From contig NZ_JAGLBB010000060.1 of assembly GCF_018260555.1 (NCBI RefSeq), forward strand, positions 1 through 18,999: 18,999 nucleotides of DNA, written 5' to 3'. The notes under the pieces are model-generated. The model worked only from the letters and a program-made list of their open reading frames with translations, was not told the DNA's origin and ran no database searches. How positions within the stretch are numbered: the first letter of the stretch is position 1; every line of letters starts with the position of its first letter. Below, piece after piece: positions 17,866 through 18,999 of the stretch. This stretch comes from Deinococcus sp. GTDB taxonomy: Bacteria > Deinococcota > Deinococci > Deinococcales > Deinococcaceae. The position numbers were made by a program, and so were the translations under genes.

Positions 17866-18942
17866 ATGAATTCGTTGCGCCCCGACCAGTCCCGCCACAC
17901 GCACGCCATCACGCCCGACTGGGTGGCGGACGCGGTGTTCTACCAGATCTTCCCCGACCGCTTTGCCCGGAGTGGCCGCGTGACGGGCCTGAACCTGCAA
18001 CCCTGGGGTGACGAACCGCACGTTCACCGGTACATGGGCGGTGACCTGTGGGGAGTGATCGAGCGGCTCGATTACATTCAGGGTCTGGGCGTGACGGCCA
18101 TCTACTTCTGCCCGGTGTTCCAGTCGGCCAGTAATCACCGCTACCACACGCACGACTACTACCGCGTGGACCCCATGCTGGGCGGGAACGAGGCCCTGCG
18201 CGCCCTGATCGACGCGGCGCACGCGCGCGGCCTGCGCGTGGTCCTCGACGGCGTGTTCAATCACGCCAGCCGGGGGTTCTTTCAGTTCAACGACCTGCTG
18301 AAGCAGGGCGAGGCGAGCGCGTACCGCGACTGGTTCCATGTGGACAGCTGGCCGCTCCAGGCGTACGACGAGACCCGTCCCGCCGGTTACGCCGCGTGGT
18401 GGGGCAACCGCGCCCTGCCGAAGTTCAACACTGGCCACCCGGCCGTGCGGGACTTCCTGTGGGACGTGGCCGCGTACTGGACGAAGTTCGGGATTGACGG
18501 CTGGCGACTGGACGTGCCGAACGAGATCGACGACGACTCCTTCTGGCAGGAGTTCCGCCGCCGCGTGAAGGCCGTGAATCCCGAGGCGTACATCGTCGGG
18601 GAGATCTGGGGCGACGCGCACCGCTGGTTGCAGGGCGACCAGTTCGACGCCGTCATGAACTACCACTTCATGCGCCCCTGCCTGGCGTTTTTCGGGGCGC
18701 AGACCCTGGACCAGCCCATGAACGAACGCAGCGGCACGGGCCACGTGGACGCCATGACGGCTGAAGCTTTCGCGGAGCGCGTGACCGCCCTGACCCGCCT
18801 GTACCACCCGGAGATCGTGCGCGCGCAACTGAACCTGCTGGACTCGCACGACACGGCCCGCTTCCTGACGGCCGTGGGCGGCGACGCGACCGCGTACCGG
18901 CTGGCGACCGTGTTTCAGATGACTGACATCTTTCAGTTTTAG
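17866..18942 (+). pseudogene. GH13 alpha-amylase-family glycosidase, truncated at its 3' end
   Basis: Intracellular alpha-glucan hydrolase of the neopullulanase/cyclomaltodextrinase type; no signal peptide is visible. The (beta/alpha)8 core is well preserved: opening VFYQIFPDRF (24-33), region I DGVFNH (128-133), region II GWRLDVPNE with nucleophile Asp216, region III VGEIWGD with acid/base Glu246, region IV LLDSHDT with Asp329. Then, after VFQMT (349-353), where the family continues with a segment like YPGAPxIYYGDE and about 120 more residues, the frame runs into DIFQF and a TAG. None of the three downstream frames resumes the family sequence, so this is a junction with foreign DNA rather than a frameshift. 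The product lacks the last barrel strand and the C-terminal beta domain and is probably inactive. The ATG at 17866 follows a TATGCT -10 box. Confidence 0.85.
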
Positions 18943-18999
18943 AAAAGGACGTCCAGCACGGCTTCTGACCTCAGAATGAGGGTGTGAAACAGAAGATGA
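18925..18999. mobile_element. Probable end of an inserted element interrupting the GH13 gene (runs off the window)
   Basis: From about 18925 the base composition falls below 50% GC, against roughly 65% in the gene before it, and homology to GH13 stops. A frame opening GTG AAA CAG AAG ATG at 18984 leaves the window and could be a transposase, but five codons prove nothing. The family of element cannot be named. Confidence 0.45.

Overview
The window is GC-rich (about 65-70% by eye) and looks like a chromosomal segment of a Deinococcus-type bacterium. This rests on the protein families, on start codons placed six bases after a TANNNT -10 box (the leaderless layout common in Deinococcus), and on many small dispersed intergenic repeats. 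The assignment is an inference from style and content; no marker gene proves it.

Layout. 224-1897 (+) is glucose-6-phosphate isomerase. Then comes a divergent pair: the PEP synthase regulator ppsR (2979-2128, -) and PEP synthase ppsA (3410-5800, +). ppsA converges on an RlmI-like rRNA cytosine methyltransferase (7226-6018, -). Upstream of that, also on the minus strand, are a CPA2-type cation/proton antiporter (8721-7480) and a thiolase (10217-9024). The minus-strand genes continue with fadN-like 3-hydroxyacyl-CoA dehydrogenase (14402-12057), a four-helix-bundle (S23/IVP) protein and a membrane-anchored alpha/beta hydrolase. With the thiolase they make a beta-oxidation neighbourhood. Next is a TauE/SafE permease with a small three-helix membrane partner (15962-14914, -). 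tRNA-Ala(UGC) follows with its own promoter and terminator. Last, on the plus strand, are a class II tRNA nucleotidyltransferase with an HD domain and a GH13 amylase-type gene that breaks off at a junction about 75 bases before the window ends.

Metabolic reading. Pgi, PEP synthase and its regulator serve gluconeogenesis and sugar phosphate supply. FadN and the thiolase yield acetyl-CoA. These are ordinary housekeeping functions and I see no multi-gene defence or mobile system.

The unusual content lies between the genes. One repeat family (terminal inverted repeat close to TCATACGGACT, unit about 136 bp, sometimes two units in tandem) occurs in about eight whole or partial copies. It supplies the stop codons of both ppsA and rlmI and abuts the stop of the nucleotidyltransferase gene. 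One of its hairpins keeps its stem by paired changes between copies. Another has its 11-base loop in opposite orientations in different copies while the flanks stay fixed. Separately, the four-helix-bundle gene is bracketed by inverted arrays of a 7-bp repeat, one of which encodes the N-terminus of the next gene. The permease appears to be preceded by a leaderless six-codon reading frame overlapping its GTG start.
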